A stretch of DNA of 64,000 nt. Source: an uncultured Clostridia bacterium (lineage in GTDB: Bacteria > Bacillota > Clostridia > Christensenellales > CAG-917). The stretch spans positions 1 to 64,000 of the forward strand of contig CAKQUV010000007.1 of NCBI GenBank assembly GCA_934277615.1, in the 5' to 3' direction. Every line of letters begins with the position of its first letter. Positions within the stretch are counted from its first letter, which is position 1. Under the pieces are notes generated by a model. The model did not search any database. It was given only the letters and a program-made list of their open reading frames with translations, and had not been told where the DNA came from. Positions 25,036 through 34,912 of this stretch are shown one piece after another. A program made the translations under genes and the position numbers.

Positions 25036-25299
25036 TGTCTTTCTCCTTTATATAATGCTATCGATTGATACAATTTTGAGTGTCGCCACATCGAGTTTTT
25101 TCTCGGGCGAATTTGTGTAAAAAAAGCGATTTTTTGCTCACTTTTATTGCTTTTTGATACTACGATATGCGCACCCGTACCTCGTGTGCGCACATCAAAG
25201 CGACTATTTTATTCAATTTTTCTCGCAAAATATGCGATTTCTGATGCAAAATGCGCATTTTTATGCGCTTTTTGCGGAACTTTGCTATATTATGCAAAT
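25036..25299 (-). promoter_or_regulatory. Long structured 5' leader of the giant lipoprotein gene
   Basis: About 264 bases lie between the promoter and the ATG at 25035, with AAGGAG just before the start. The leader has several self-complementary segments on the minus strand: GCGCAT/ATGCGC (about 25251-25267), TGCGCAC/GTGCGCA (about 25168-25195) and CGAG/CTCG near 25087-25103. It matches no riboswitch I know. It could stabilise the very long message or regulate its translation. Confidence 0.45.
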
Positions 25300-25328
25300 A
25301 TTCTAAGTCCAAATTGACTATTTGTCAA
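25300..25328 (-). promoter_or_regulatory. Promoter of the giant lipoprotein gene, with inverted repeat on the -35
   Basis: On the minus strand: TTGACA (25323-25328), 17-base spacer, TAGAAT (25300-25305). The -35 lies in an inverted repeat TTGTCA-n6-TGACAA (about 25322-25339), a possible operator. Confidence 0.6.
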
Positions 25329-25357
25329 TTTTTTGACAATCGATTTTTTTTATTTTA

Positions 25358-28300
25358 TTATGCGGAAAATTTTGTGCCTACGCTGAACGCTCCTTGGTCC
25401 GTTTTAGAATCCAATGTCGTCGAGGTGCAAACAAGCTCGTTGACAACAGAAACGTCGGTGATTTTGAACGTGAACGTTGCGCCGCTCACATTGATCGTTA
25501 CGGTGTTTCCGCTGACCGTATAAGTGCCGTTGCCTGCAAACGGGGGCTTGTACGTATCGCTCGTGCAAGCGTCCTCTCCTTCGTCATGTTCGGAGGACTT
25601 GGAATTGACCGTAACTTTGCCGTTTTCGCCAAACACAAATTCCGTATTGGCATTGTACAGATAGCCGTCGCCGTTCGGGCAAATAAAGCTGTATTTTGCG
25701 CTAAACGTTTTGCCTTTTACCAGCGTTTCATCGAGTTTGACTCCGTCTTTGTAGGTGTGATTGCTTGCGTCCAACTTGAACACGCGCATGTCTGAGCCTA
25801 TCGCAACAAGTATCGAACCGTCGGCGTTCTCAGTGTAAGTTCCGCTCTTCCCTTCGAATCTGACTCCTCCGAATCCGTCCACAACGAGATCCGACTGTCC
25901 CTCGCAAGAGTACGTGCCTCTGTTTGCGTCGCTGAGAAGCAATCCGTTTTCGGCATTGCCCCATGCTACGATCTTGGCAATATACGTCTTTTGCTCATGC
26001 ACAAACGTGATAACCGCGCCGTTTTCGAGATCGGTTCCCGAGAGCGTTTGGATATCTACAAGTTCCGTCATCGTGCCGATCACGGAAGTCGAGAACATAT
26101 ACTTGGTCGCGCCGTTATACGTGATTTTTCTTATTACTGCGCCGTTCCCGCCTGCGACGTCGACTGCGCCTGCAGAGAAGTACTCGTTAAGCAAAATAGC
26201 GCCCGTCGCCCTGACCGATATCAATCCGTCGTTCACGCGCGTTACCTCGAGCTTGACAACATTGCCTGCCGCATTTTTGAGATTAGAACTAAACGTCGTG
26301 TTGTCGGTAAGATTTGCATAGCCCGTGTATTTGTCGCCGCTGTTGAGTATCACTCTGCCGTACTGATCGATTGTAAGCGATACCGAATTGTTTGAAACGC
26401 CGTTCGGATACACTGCAAGCCACGAATTCTTGCTAAACAATCTCTTGTCCAGTATTTGCATCGCATAATAAGACGTGATTTCCTCGCCGTTCAACTCGAG
26501 CTTGACGCTGAATTGATAAAATCCGGGATTTGTCCATTTTATAGGCGTGATATCGGTATATGCTTGCTTTTGAGCGTCGCTAAGCTCACCGTCGGCAGTG
26601 ATTATGTGAAGAGCAGACCAAAACCTATTCTTTCTTTCTTCCGAGCCGGTTCCGTCAATTGCCGTATCGTCGAGCTTTACGATTGCGCCGGTTACAATGT
26701 GCGAATTGACAAACTCAACTCCTCCGAAGTCGCCGCCTTCCATCTGTTTTACGGTAAGAACGTTTCCGAACGCCGCAAGATAGAACGTCGCTTCTTTGCC
26801 GTACGCAAACGTGTATGGAGCGTCGATAAACTTGACCGCTATCTCGTTTGCCGTTTTGGTGTAGGATAGTTTCACCTTTGTGTAGCTTGCGCCTTCCATC
26901 TTTATGAAGCCTGTGCCGAAACCGTCGAGGTAGATGTATTTGTCGCTATATTCGTAATAGCCGAAAAGATTATCCCTTTCGATAAGTTCAAACGTCTTGT
27001 TTTCCACATCGAGCTTGAACTTGTACGAATAATACTCGTCTTCGTATTTGTAAAGGAACACGGTGTTGTTGTCATAATCGAATCCGCCGTTTTCCATGTT
27101 CTTAACGTCGTATGCCGTAAGGTTTGAAAATACAAACTTGCCGTTTGCAGTGAGCGAAATCCACTCTTTTGAGTCGAATGTGAGTTTAGCCTTTGTGTCG
27201 CCGTCGAACGTGCCGCTGAAAATCATACCGGCATACTTCTTCTCCGGCTCTCTGACTTCAACTTTTGCAATGTTTGCCGTGGACATAGCAAAATCGTATT
27301 CCGTGCCGTTATACGTCAACGTCGAGGACGCTCCCGGTTCCGGAACGAATCCGTCGGGATAACTCGCGTCGCCCCAATTGACGTCATACACGTAATCGCC
27401 GTTAAAAGCAGAAACCAAGCCGATATAAAGACCGAACCATTTTATCTCGTCGCTACCCTTTCTCGCAACCTTAAACGTATCTATAGAATACTTCGCCGTA
27501 GTTGTGGAAAGCACGTAGTTCATACTGGAGTTTACAACAATGCGATTCCTGAGTTCCCACTCTTTTTCGCTGAAATAAACGAGCGGACGTTTATTGTCGG
27601 TGAAACTCATTCTCAAAGAATTGTCGGGGTCGATGACAACGATGCCATCGTTGATATACATCGTATATTGATCAGTGCCGACGGTGATAATAATCGTTGA
27701 CTCGTCAATGCACTCGGATACCGTAGCGGATTTGCCGTTTACGATTATCTTTCCGTCGCGAGAGAACGTCATATCTTTGAGCGGAACGACGGGTTTTTCT
27801 TCATCGTCGTAATCTTCGCCGTCGCCATAAAACGGATCTTCGCTGTCACCATAGTCTCCGTAGTCTTTCTTTATCTCACCGGGAATAGTCGTCATATTGG
27901 TCTTGTAAGTCCCGACGATATCGTCCGAGAACACTATGACTTTTGCGCTCGATTGCAAGCCGAGATAATCGATATTCACGGTATAAACGCCCGCCTTGAA
28001 CGTATCCACCTTTCCTTCGAGCATATCGGCGGTAACTTTTATAGTCTTTTCGCCGTCTTTAATCGTAAACAAATCGGCAGCGTACACCGTATCGCCCACA
28101 AACACGACTCTATTGTTTGCGACAATGTCCACTCCGGTTTTTACCGTTAATTCATATTCGACATATACGGGTTCGGAGTTCACGCCCTCGGGATATACCG
28201 CGATTTTGACGTGTTGAGTGCCTGTTTTGCCAAAATCTATGGGCTCGGAAACAAGTTGTGCCCAAACCGTCAAGGAATCTTCCTGCGCGATTTTTTTGTC

Positions 28301-29746
28301 TGCAATCAACTTCTTTCTCACGCCGTTTACTTTCGCCGCGACGTTTTTGAAACAATCGTACGCAGTCGTGCCTTGCGCAAGCACAACTTCGCTTTGAAGT
28401 ACGGACAGTTCGTAAACGTTCTCTTTCACGACGTAAGTAAGCGCCTTTTCGACGTTTTGCAAACTGTCCTTTACGCCGCTATACGGAATCTTTACGGTTA
28501 CGTCATAACTGCCTGCCGTATCGAAATCGACGTTTGTCGTATCGATATGGAAATTCGCCCCGTCTCCGTAAGTTACAAACGAGAACCTCAAGCCGTTGAC
28601 CACAACCGAAATATCGCCTGCGAAATTGTATGCGTTTTTATTTGTGCCCTTTCTCACGATAATCGTATCGCCTTTGGGCAAATCAATCACCACTCCGCGC
28701 TTGACTTCCACCGTCGCAGTGGCGGTTTGTCCTTTATACGTCAAAGTGATATTGTTGATTCCCTCGTTTGAATAGTCGATATCGCCCGAAATCATATCGA
28801 TAGTTACAGGAACATATATGTCGCCGTCTTTTATCGTAAAGAGTTTGGTCAAATCGATAAATTCGCCGTTGGGGTAAGTGATAATGTCGCTTGCCGTAAG
28901 CACAATAGACTTCGGCGCGACGATTCTGACTTTTGCCGCGAGAGTTTCAAGCTCACAATTCTCATTGTATCTGTAAGACAAAACCACGTCGTAAACTTTG
29001 TCCTCTTTCGCGTTTGAAAGCGCGCTCAAATCGAGCATGCTCTTCTCCACCTTGACAGCAACGCCGTCTACGTACAGCGAGAACAATTCGGTGAAATCAA
29101 ACGTTTCTATCTCGGACGTCGTGAGAGAATATTCTTTGTAAGAATTGACGATTTCCACACGATGCGCCTCTTTGACATGTACCGTCAAAGTTTTGGTAAT
29201 GCCGTGATAAGTTACGGTGTAGGTATAATCGCCCACGTCGCGCTTTACGTTATTGCGAATCATGCTTTCTTCGATTTGCACCTTTTGCCCGTCCTCTGTC
29301 GCAGAGAAAAGCGCAAGGAAATCAAATCCGTCGTCAATTTGAATTTGCGTAATCGTTATGTCGTCTTTTGCCAAATCAAGCACGTATTCCGTTGCCTTGA
29401 TCTGAACGTAACAAGTTGCGCTCGCTTCGCCGTACGTGCAAGTAACATAGCCTTCCTCGTCTGCGTTTTGCGGAAGATGGCTCAAATCGAGATACGTCGA
29501 TTGAATCAAAATCTCCCTGTCGTCAATCGTAATGACAAAAAGCGTCGTAAAGTCAAAATCCGCGAAATTCTTTTCGTGGATAAGTACAGACTCTTGTTTT
29601 GCGCTTACTTTGACAACCTCTTGCGGAGTCGGCGTCGGCGGGACGTCGGGGTTGGGATTACTCCCTTCCCCGTTGTCACAGCCTGCGAATGTCAAAGCAG
29701 TCAATATCAATATTAAAGCAGTAATAATTAGTAATCTTTTTTTCAT
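25358..29746 (-). CDS. Large surface lipoprotein with tandem Ig-like repeats
   Basis: A 1462-residue lipoprotein with signal peptide ending TFAGC (C23) and a Pro-rich linker (NPDVPPTPTP). Residues about 45-620 are repeated beta-sandwich-like units of 80-100 residues with patterns such as FDFTELFS, DLTKLFTIKDGD and a closing YTVTYHGITKT-type strand, resembling bacterial Ig-like domains. A very acidic stretch (Asp/Glu/Gly/Tyr) follows near residue 640. The C-terminal half has the same beta-rich module as the 2144-residue neighbour, including GTYSCEGQSDLVVDGFGG-like sequence, so the two are partial paralogues. It ends the main lipoprotein operon, 36 bases after the previous gene. A surface binding role is inferred. 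Confidence 0.85.
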   Translation of the reverse strand: MKKRLLIITALILILTALTFAGCDNGEGSNPNPDVPPTPTPQEVVKVSAKQESVLIHEKNFADFDFTTLFVITIDDREILIQSTYLDLSHLPQNADEEGYVTCTYGEASATCYVQIKATEYVLDLAKDDITITQIQIDDGFDFLALFSATEDGQKVQIEESMIRNNVKRDVGDYTYTVTYHGITKTLTVHVKEAHRVEIVNSYKEYSLTTSEIETFDFTELFSLYVDGVAVKVEKSMLDLSALSNAKEDKVYDVVLSYRYNENCELETLAAKVRIVAPKSIVLTASDIITYPNGEFIDLTKLFTIKDGDIYVPVTIDMISGDIDYSNEGINNITLTYKGQTATATVEVKRGVVIDLPKGDTIIVRKGTNKNAYNFAGDISVVVNGLRFSFVTYGDGANFHIDTTNVDFDTAGSYDVTVKIPYSGVKDSLQNVEKALTYVVKENVYELSVLQSEVVLAQGTTAYDCFKNVAAKVNGVRKKLIADKKIAQEDSLTVWAQLVSEPIDFGKTGTQHVKIAVYPEGVNSEPVYVEYELTVKTGVDIVANNRVVFVGDTVYAADLFTIKDGEKTIKVTADMLEGKVDTFKAGVYTVNIDYLGLQSSAKVIVFSDDIVGTYKTNMTTIPGEIKKDYGDYGDSEDPFYGDGEDYDDEEKPVVPLKDMTFSRDGKIIVNGKSATVSECIDESTIIITVGTDQYTMYINDGIVVIDPDNSLRMSFTDNKRPLVYFSEKEWELRNRIVVNSSMNYVLSTTTAKYSIDTFKVARKGSDEIKWFGLYIGLVSAFNGDYVYDVNWGDASYPDGFVPEPGASSTLTYNGTEYDFAMSTANIAKVEVREPEKKYAGMIFSGTFDGDTKAKLTFDSKEWISLTANGKFVFSNLTAYDVKNMENGGFDYDNNTVFLYKYEDEYYSYKFKLDVENKTFELIERDNLFGYYEYSDKYIYLDGFGTGFIKMEGASYTKVKLSYTKTANEIAVKFIDAPYTFAYGKEATFYLAAFGNVLTVKQMEGGDFGGVEFVNSHIVTGAIVKLDDTAIDGTGSEERKNRFWSALHIITADGELSDAQKQAYTDITPIKWTNPGFYQFSVKLELNGEEITSYYAMQILDKRLFSKNSWLAVYPNGVSNNSVSLTIDQYGRVILNSGDKYTGYANLTDNTTFSSNLKNAAGNVVKLEVTRVNDGLISVRATGAILLNEYFSAGAVDVAGGNGAVIRKITYNGATKYMFSTSVIGTMTELVDIQTLSGTDLENGAVITFVHEQKTYIAKIVAWGNAENGLLLSDANRGTYSCEGQSDLVVDGFGGVRFEGKSGTYTENADGSILVAIGSDMRVFKLDASNHTYKDGVKLDETLVKGKTFSAKYSFICPNGDGYLYNANTEFVFGENGKVTVNSKSSEHDEGEDACTSDTYKPPFAGNGTYTVSGNTVTINVSGATFTFKITDVSVVNELVCTSTTLDSKTDQGAFSVGTKFSA

Positions 29747-29782
29747 AATATCGACTCCGACATTATTTGTTTTTGTTGAAAA

Positions 29783-32440
29783 TTATGCAATCGGATAATC
29801 TCCGTAATTGTAGATGTACAATCTGCAATGTCTTGTATGGTTGTTGGTGATTGCAATGGTGAGCTTATCGTTAGAGAACACCATTTTTCTATCTAACTTG
29901 CCCGTTTCGCCACCGGAGATGTCGCTGACACCGGAGTTATAGGTGAAACCTGCTTTTTCCATAACGCTCTTAACCTTGTCGAAGAAGGTTCCGAAAGAGG
30001 CTTGCAAGTTTCCTTTATCGTCAAGATACTCGGAAGGTGCTTGCGTCGTTAGCGAGATATAGTCGGTATAAGCATATGAACCGTTCGCCAATTTTTCGGA
30101 ATCGTAACTGAAGAATGCATAGATTCCGTCGCCAAAGATTTCTCTGAGCGTATCCATGGAAATGAATTGACTTGCTTCCAAATCGTATACGTCTTTGATT
30201 ATCTTTGCGAAGTTTGCCTTATGGTTGCAAGTACCCGTCTTATGATAGGTTTCGTTTTCTTTGTCATAGCATTTGTATTTCTTCAAATCGGTTGTATGCT
30301 CGCACCAATAATCATCGGTGGAAAGATCTTTCCAATCCGGCAACACTCTTTCTTGATATCCGTCGAACTCGTCGGTGAATGCGGTTGTTCCGATGTCGGA
30401 ATAGGTTGTTTCGACGTATCCGAACCAGCTTCCGTATGTATACGGATAGGACGTAGACACTACGTTTCCGTCCAAATCAACCAAAATGGAGAGTTGGTAC
30501 TTGGAAGAAGCCACGGTGTTCTTTGCATTGGAGTGCATGCTGAACTCTTTTGCAAGTTCATTCATGATTTGACTATCGCGCAAAACGAACTTGGAGTATT
30601 CAAGCACTTCGCCGTTCGAGCCAAGAACGCTCTGGCTACCCACCCATTTGAACACATCTGCTGAGAAATTCCATTGCGGAATGAGGTCTGCAATCGTGCC
30701 GTTGTATTTCTTCGTTCCTACGAGTTTCTTTGTGGACGAGTCATACTCGAAGTAATCGTATTTGTCTGCAGAAACTTGATTGTAACCTGTATATTCAATC
30801 CAGTATTGCGAATCGCTGTATTGCTCGTATTCACCCGTTCTCTTAAGCAAAATCTTATCCGATGTGATACGTCCTACAACGCCGACAGTGCCTTTCTTTG
30901 CTGATGTCGGGAAATCTGCCGAAGCGGATGCGGACATATTATAATCATTTGGATCCGTTGTGGGCTTTGTCGTTGCCACTTCTTTTGCGTTGAACGTATA
31001 GTTGGTGGCATTTCTCATCTTCTCGATTGCCTTTGCAAGAAGTTCAGTGTTATTTTCGTGATTGTAAGGCGTGGGATCGGGAACAATTGTCGTACCGATA
31101 TCGGAGAATTCCAAAGACACTTCGGTATATGCGACGTTTCCGTTGCTACCCGTTTGAGTTTCGGTCTTTGCAAGCAATCTTGTGATTTTGCCGTCTTCCA
31201 TCTTGAACGAAATGCTGTCAAGTGTATCGTTGAGGAACGGAGTGAGGCTGTATGAGAGATATGTCATAAGATAATAGTCTGTCGGATCTTTGACTATCAC
31301 AACGTTATTCTCGACAAAATACCAATTGTACGTAAACACGTCGTTCTCTCCGTCATAAATGAATTTGCCGCTGACGTCGGTTGCCATATCTGAAATTTGA
31401 TTCCACAAGTGTTGATTTTCCCAAACAAACACATTGCTCATCGAGTCTGACTCGGGCTTTCTTTGGACGGTGTTGTTCTTGTCGATATAAATTCTTTCAA
31501 GAGCGTGTCCGCCTGTCGTAACCTCGCCTTCGTTGCTGACGTACGTATATTCCGCGCTGTCGCCTTTACGATAGTTGTCGTAAACGACGTTGTTTTTGGA
31601 CTCGTCCGCATACCACTCTCCGTACCATGCGCCGTCAGACATCATAACCTTGGATTGATAAACGGTCTTATCGTTGTTTGCGCTGTTGTTGGTGTCGATA
31701 AACACATCGGTAACGGTGCCGGAAGCCGTGATGCTCGCATTGCCGATTTCTTTGATAAGATCGCCTGTAAGCACGTTGCCGTCTTTACCTTTGACTTCAC
31801 CTTCTTTTTCAGCCGCGCTGACATAATACTTTCTTTCTCTCGTAACACTCGGATAATCCTTGAGCGACGCCGTGATTGTAAGAAGCGACGTGTATTCGGG
31901 AGTTGAGATAATGCTTACGTTGTTTCCGCTGACGCTTGCCAATTTATTGTCGCTTACGCTGAGCAACACTTCACTGCCGTCGGATGAGGTTGCGTTGATG
32001 ACAACCGTGTCGCCCTCTTTGAGTTTTGTTCCGGAAGGCGTCTTGGACGACATCGAGAGCGTGGGAAGCGTAGACGGCGCTTTTACGACAAACTTAACCG
32101 ATTTTGTAAGGTTGGGGAAACGATTGACTTTGACAATCAAATTGATTTCCGTATCCATAACCGGGTCTTTGAGGATTTGCATCTTCTTGCCGTTGATTTT
32201 TGCAAGTTTCTCATTGTCGACAAAAACGGTATACGGGCTGTTGTCCGATATCGAAACCAAAAATACGACTTCGTCTCCGCCGTGCAGTTCTGCGCCTGCC
32301 TCCGGTTCCGTTTCGATGGTTATTGTCGGCAAATCTTCATCTTTGTTGTCGCAAGCGACCATAGTAAAGACCATGCTTGCAAGAACAAGGATGCAAACAA
32401 GAGCGACTATGCCCTTCTTCATAAATTTGCGTTTTTCCAT
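29783..32440 (-). CDS. Surface lipoprotein with Big-like repeats, paralogue of its upstream neighbour
   Basis: An 885-residue lipoprotein; signal peptide ends TMVAC (C30). Two Ig/Big-like domains follow (about 40-210), with DGSEVLLSVSDNKLASVSG resembling the Big_2 pattern. The remainder is a large domain of unknown fold with an AIEKMRNATNYTFNAKE segment. The adjacent 787-residue lipoprotein has the matching AIDNMRALDSYTLDFYE, so the two probably arose by duplication. AAGGAG precedes the ATG. A 94-base gap with a strong hairpin (32496-32516) separates it from the upstream gene. No enzyme motif is seen; binding or scaffold function is a guess. Confidence 0.82.
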   Translation of the reverse strand: MEKRKFMKKGIVALVCILVLASMVFTMVACDNKDEDLPTITIETEPEAGAELHGGDEVVFLVSISDNSPYTVFVDNEKLAKINGKKMQILKDPVMDTEINLIVKVNRFPNLTKSVKFVVKAPSTLPTLSMSSKTPSGTKLKEGDTVVINATSSDGSEVLLSVSDNKLASVSGNNVSIISTPEYTSLLTITASLKDYPSVTRERKYYVSAAEKEGEVKGKDGNVLTGDLIKEIGNASITASGTVTDVFIDTNNSANNDKTVYQSKVMMSDGAWYGEWYADESKNNVVYDNYRKGDSAEYTYVSNEGEVTTGGHALERIYIDKNNTVQRKPESDSMSNVFVWENQHLWNQISDMATDVSGKFIYDGENDVFTYNWYFVENNVVIVKDPTDYYLMTYLSYSLTPFLNDTLDSISFKMEDGKITRLLAKTETQTGSNGNVAYTEVSLEFSDIGTTIVPDPTPYNHENNTELLAKAIEKMRNATNYTFNAKEVATTKPTTDPNDYNMSASASADFPTSAKKGTVGVVGRITSDKILLKRTGEYEQYSDSQYWIEYTGYNQVSADKYDYFEYDSSTKKLVGTKKYNGTIADLIPQWNFSADVFKWVGSQSVLGSNGEVLEYSKFVLRDSQIMNELAKEFSMHSNAKNTVASSKYQLSILVDLDGNVVSTSYPYTYGSWFGYVETTYSDIGTTAFTDEFDGYQERVLPDWKDLSTDDYWCEHTTDLKKYKCYDKENETYHKTGTCNHKANFAKIIKDVYDLEASQFISMDTLREIFGDGIYAFFSYDSEKLANGSYAYTDYISLTTQAPSEYLDDKGNLQASFGTFFDKVKSVMEKAGFTYNSGVSDISGGETGKLDRKMVFSNDKLTIAITNNHTRHCRLYIYNYGDYPIA

Positions 32441-32495
32441 TGTTTGTTCTCCTTTATAAAAATTTTATTTTTTGCCAGTTTATAATCTTGCGTCT

Positions 32496-32516
32496 GCGAG
32501 GAGCGACGCTCCTCGC
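32496..32516 (-). other. Intercistronic hairpin inside the lipoprotein operon
   Basis: Nine-base stem GCGAGGAGC (32496-32504) / GCTCCTCGC (32508-32516), loop GAC. There is no T run on the minus strand, so it looks like an mRNA processing or stability element rather than a terminator. Confidence 0.55.
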
Positions 32517-32534
32517 TTTCGCCATTGATTCTCG

Positions 32535-34898
32535 TTAGTCTTTCCACACGTAGATGACAAAGTCAAGGTTTTGATCCATCGGCGCAACCCAAATGCCGTT
32601 CACTTCGTCGTGATATTCGTCATATTCGTTGCGGACAAAACCTTTTGCCGTCAGCATTTCTCTGACCGCCGTCAAAGAAGAGTTGATTGTGTAGTCCACA
32701 TCGAGCGGCACGTCGTAAAAGAACACGATCGCTTGCTTAAACACCTTCATTCCGCCCGGGATTTTTCTCGTCGTAAGACCGAATCCGTAGGAATCGCCGA
32801 GCACATCTCCGAAGAACGGCATCACCGTTTCCATATTGTCTTTGCCATAGAATTGATTAAGATATTCGAGCGCGTTTTCTTCCGTATCGTCTGCCGTAGT
32901 CGACGAGCCCTCGTTGCGCACCTGAATAGTCAACTGACTCCATTTTGTCGGAACTTGTCTTGTATCGAAACTTACGTTCACGCCTTCGGGATTGGTTGCG
33001 GTATTGAAGTCGGAATACTTGATAGACACAACGCCGAACATGGTGCCGAGATAGAAGTAGAAGCAAGATTCGGTAATATAACCGTCTTTGACGACTACAA
33101 ACGGCGTAAACTTGGTGCCTGTCAGTATCCCTTGCGTTGCAAAGATACCGTAAAGGTTGATGTCGTTGCCGACGCCGTAATAGAACGTTGAAGCCACGCC
33201 GCACATCGCCTCGTTGACGTAATACGTATAAGTATTTGCGTCCTCGTCATACGCATAGCCGCTGAATATCTCGGATGAGAATGCAAAGCTCGGCTTTGCG
33301 TTTGCAAACACTTTTTCATACGCACGATTCGCCGTATATGTCGTTTGCTCGGACTCTTCCGTCTTTTTGTTCTCACTGAACGCATTATAAAGATTGTCTG
33401 TTATTTTCTTATATCCGTAAGCGGCATTCTCCGTATACGTGCGAATTTCGTTTTGACTGTTGTCATATTTCACCGTATACGGAGTGAAATAGCAAAGGTC
33501 GTTCGTAATCGTTTCGACATAGCCCTTATAGCTGGAGCCGTACGCGGAACTTGTCATCTCGTAGAAGTCGAGCGTGTAACTGTCTAGCGCGCGCATATTG
33601 TCGATTGCGGTTTGCAATCTTGCGTACAATTCGTCGTATTGCTCGTCGTGCGTAAACTTGCTTATCGTCGGCACTTTGACGCTTTCGCTGGCGTTGATTG
33701 CAAGATAAAGTTCCTGAATGGCTTTGTATCCTTCCGCAATCTGATAATCGTCTGCGCTTTGAGCGTAAATTCCTACAATTTCGCCTTCGTCAATGATAAG
33801 TCCCCATTTTACAACGACAAAATCATACGGAGTCGCGGACGCAATGAGGCGTTTGGAAAGCGTTTCGTCGTCGCCATTGTACATCCAGCGCCACATCTTC
33901 TCGTCAAACTCGAAGTCGTCAATCGAGAGGTTTGTAAGATTGTTGTACAATCCCGAATTCTCCCAAGTAACCGCAATACCGTCGTCGCCGAGCATAGGAA
34001 CAAGTTGTTCCTCGTTCATGAAGCTCACGCCCACTTGGTTTGCTTTGCCATCGACGTTCTTGTAATACAAGCCCGTCTTGATACCCGTGGAATTATCCTC
34101 GTACTCGGCATACCAATTGGTGCCGTCCATTGCCGTTCTTATGGGCAATGTCAACGTTCTGTAATAATTGCCGTAATAATCCGTCTTATAAAGGTCAATC
34201 TTATCGTAGCCTTCAAAGCCGATTTTTGCGTGATTGAGCGCTGCGAGCATATCTGCCGTGAGGTCCGTTCTTGCAACGATCCACACTTCTTTTTCGGCAT
34301 AGCAAGCGGCGTTTTTGGTGCTTGTCGCAACGATTTTGATCTTCTTGTCGCCGGTAACTTCGCTTGCGGTAACCTTGCCTGTGCTATCTATCGTGGCATA
34401 TGATTTGCCTTCTGCCAACGACCAGACAACTTCACCCGCTTTTGCTTTCACGCCGTCAATGTATGCGTCGTAAGTTACGCTCTTTCCACTCTTGATTTCC
34501 GCTGTTTTGGAAATACTGACTTTCACTTCTTGCGGTTTGGGCGTAACGCCTTTGCCCTCGAAGAAGCCTTCCTCGCTCTTTGCGGAGCTTGTGTAGCCGT
34601 TTGCTTTTGCGTATACGGCGTAACGAATGTCGTTTACAAGCAAACTCTTTGCCACTTGATAGGACGTACCGTCTGTTTCGTACTCCGTTCCGTTGAGCGT
34701 TACGACGTAGGACGTTGCGTTTTGAACGGCTGTCCATGTAATAACGCCTGCGTCCGACATCTGAACGTTTTGCGGAGTTGCGAGCGTTGCGGGCGTGGAC
34801 GGATTATCTCCGCCGCCTTTGTTATCGCACGCGACAAACGCTGTGAGCGCGCACACGACAATAAGTACCATTGCCAATACGTAATTAAACTTTTTCAT
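32535..34898 (-). CDS. Surface lipoprotein with Fn3-like and Big_2-like domains
   Basis: A 787-residue lipoprotein; signal peptide ends AFVAC (C24). A domain at about 35-110 (TPQNVQMSDAGVITWTAVQ... SYVVTLNG) looks like fibronectin type III. A Big_2-like domain follows at about 125-215 (GEVVWSLAEG...ATIDSTGKVTA). The rest is a large domain shared with the 885-residue neighbour. The ATG at 34898 is set by a near-perfect GGAGGAG site; a longer frame to 34973 would overlap the upstream gene. It lies 14 bases after the 184-residue lipoprotein gene. I see no catalytic motif. Confidence 0.84.
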   Translation of the reverse strand: MKKFNYVLAMVLIVVCALTAFVACDNKGGGDNPSTPATLATPQNVQMSDAGVITWTAVQNATSYVVTLNGTEYETDGTSYQVAKSLLVNDIRYAVYAKANGYTSSAKSEEGFFEGKGVTPKPQEVKVSISKTAEIKSGKSVTYDAYIDGVKAKAGEVVWSLAEGKSYATIDSTGKVTASEVTGDKKIKIVATSTKNAACYAEKEVWIVARTDLTADMLAALNHAKIGFEGYDKIDLYKTDYYGNYYRTLTLPIRTAMDGTNWYAEYEDNSTGIKTGLYYKNVDGKANQVGVSFMNEEQLVPMLGDDGIAVTWENSGLYNNLTNLSIDDFEFDEKMWRWMYNGDDETLSKRLIASATPYDFVVVKWGLIIDEGEIVGIYAQSADDYQIAEGYKAIQELYLAINASESVKVPTISKFTHDEQYDELYARLQTAIDNMRALDSYTLDFYEMTSSAYGSSYKGYVETITNDLCYFTPYTVKYDNSQNEIRTYTENAAYGYKKITDNLYNAFSENKKTEESEQTTYTANRAYEKVFANAKPSFAFSSEIFSGYAYDEDANTYTYYVNEAMCGVASTFYYGVGNDINLYGIFATQGILTGTKFTPFVVVKDGYITESCFYFYLGTMFGVVSIKYSDFNTATNPEGVNVSFDTRQVPTKWSQLTIQVRNEGSSTTADDTEENALEYLNQFYGKDNMETVMPFFGDVLGDSYGFGLTTRKIPGGMKVFKQAIVFFYDVPLDVDYTINSSLTAVREMLTAKGFVRNEYDEYHDEVNGIWVAPMDQNLDFVIYVWKD

Positions 34899-34912
34899 AC
34901 GCACTCTCCTCC

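Noticed and set aside
23461..25068. 535-codon open frame on plus, antisense to the giant lipoprotein gene
   Set aside because: It mirrors the codon pattern of the minus-strand gene, is rich in Cys and Arg, has no family resemblance and no ribosome site. The same applies to long antisense frames at 7687-8925, 11715-12848 and 59938-61293.
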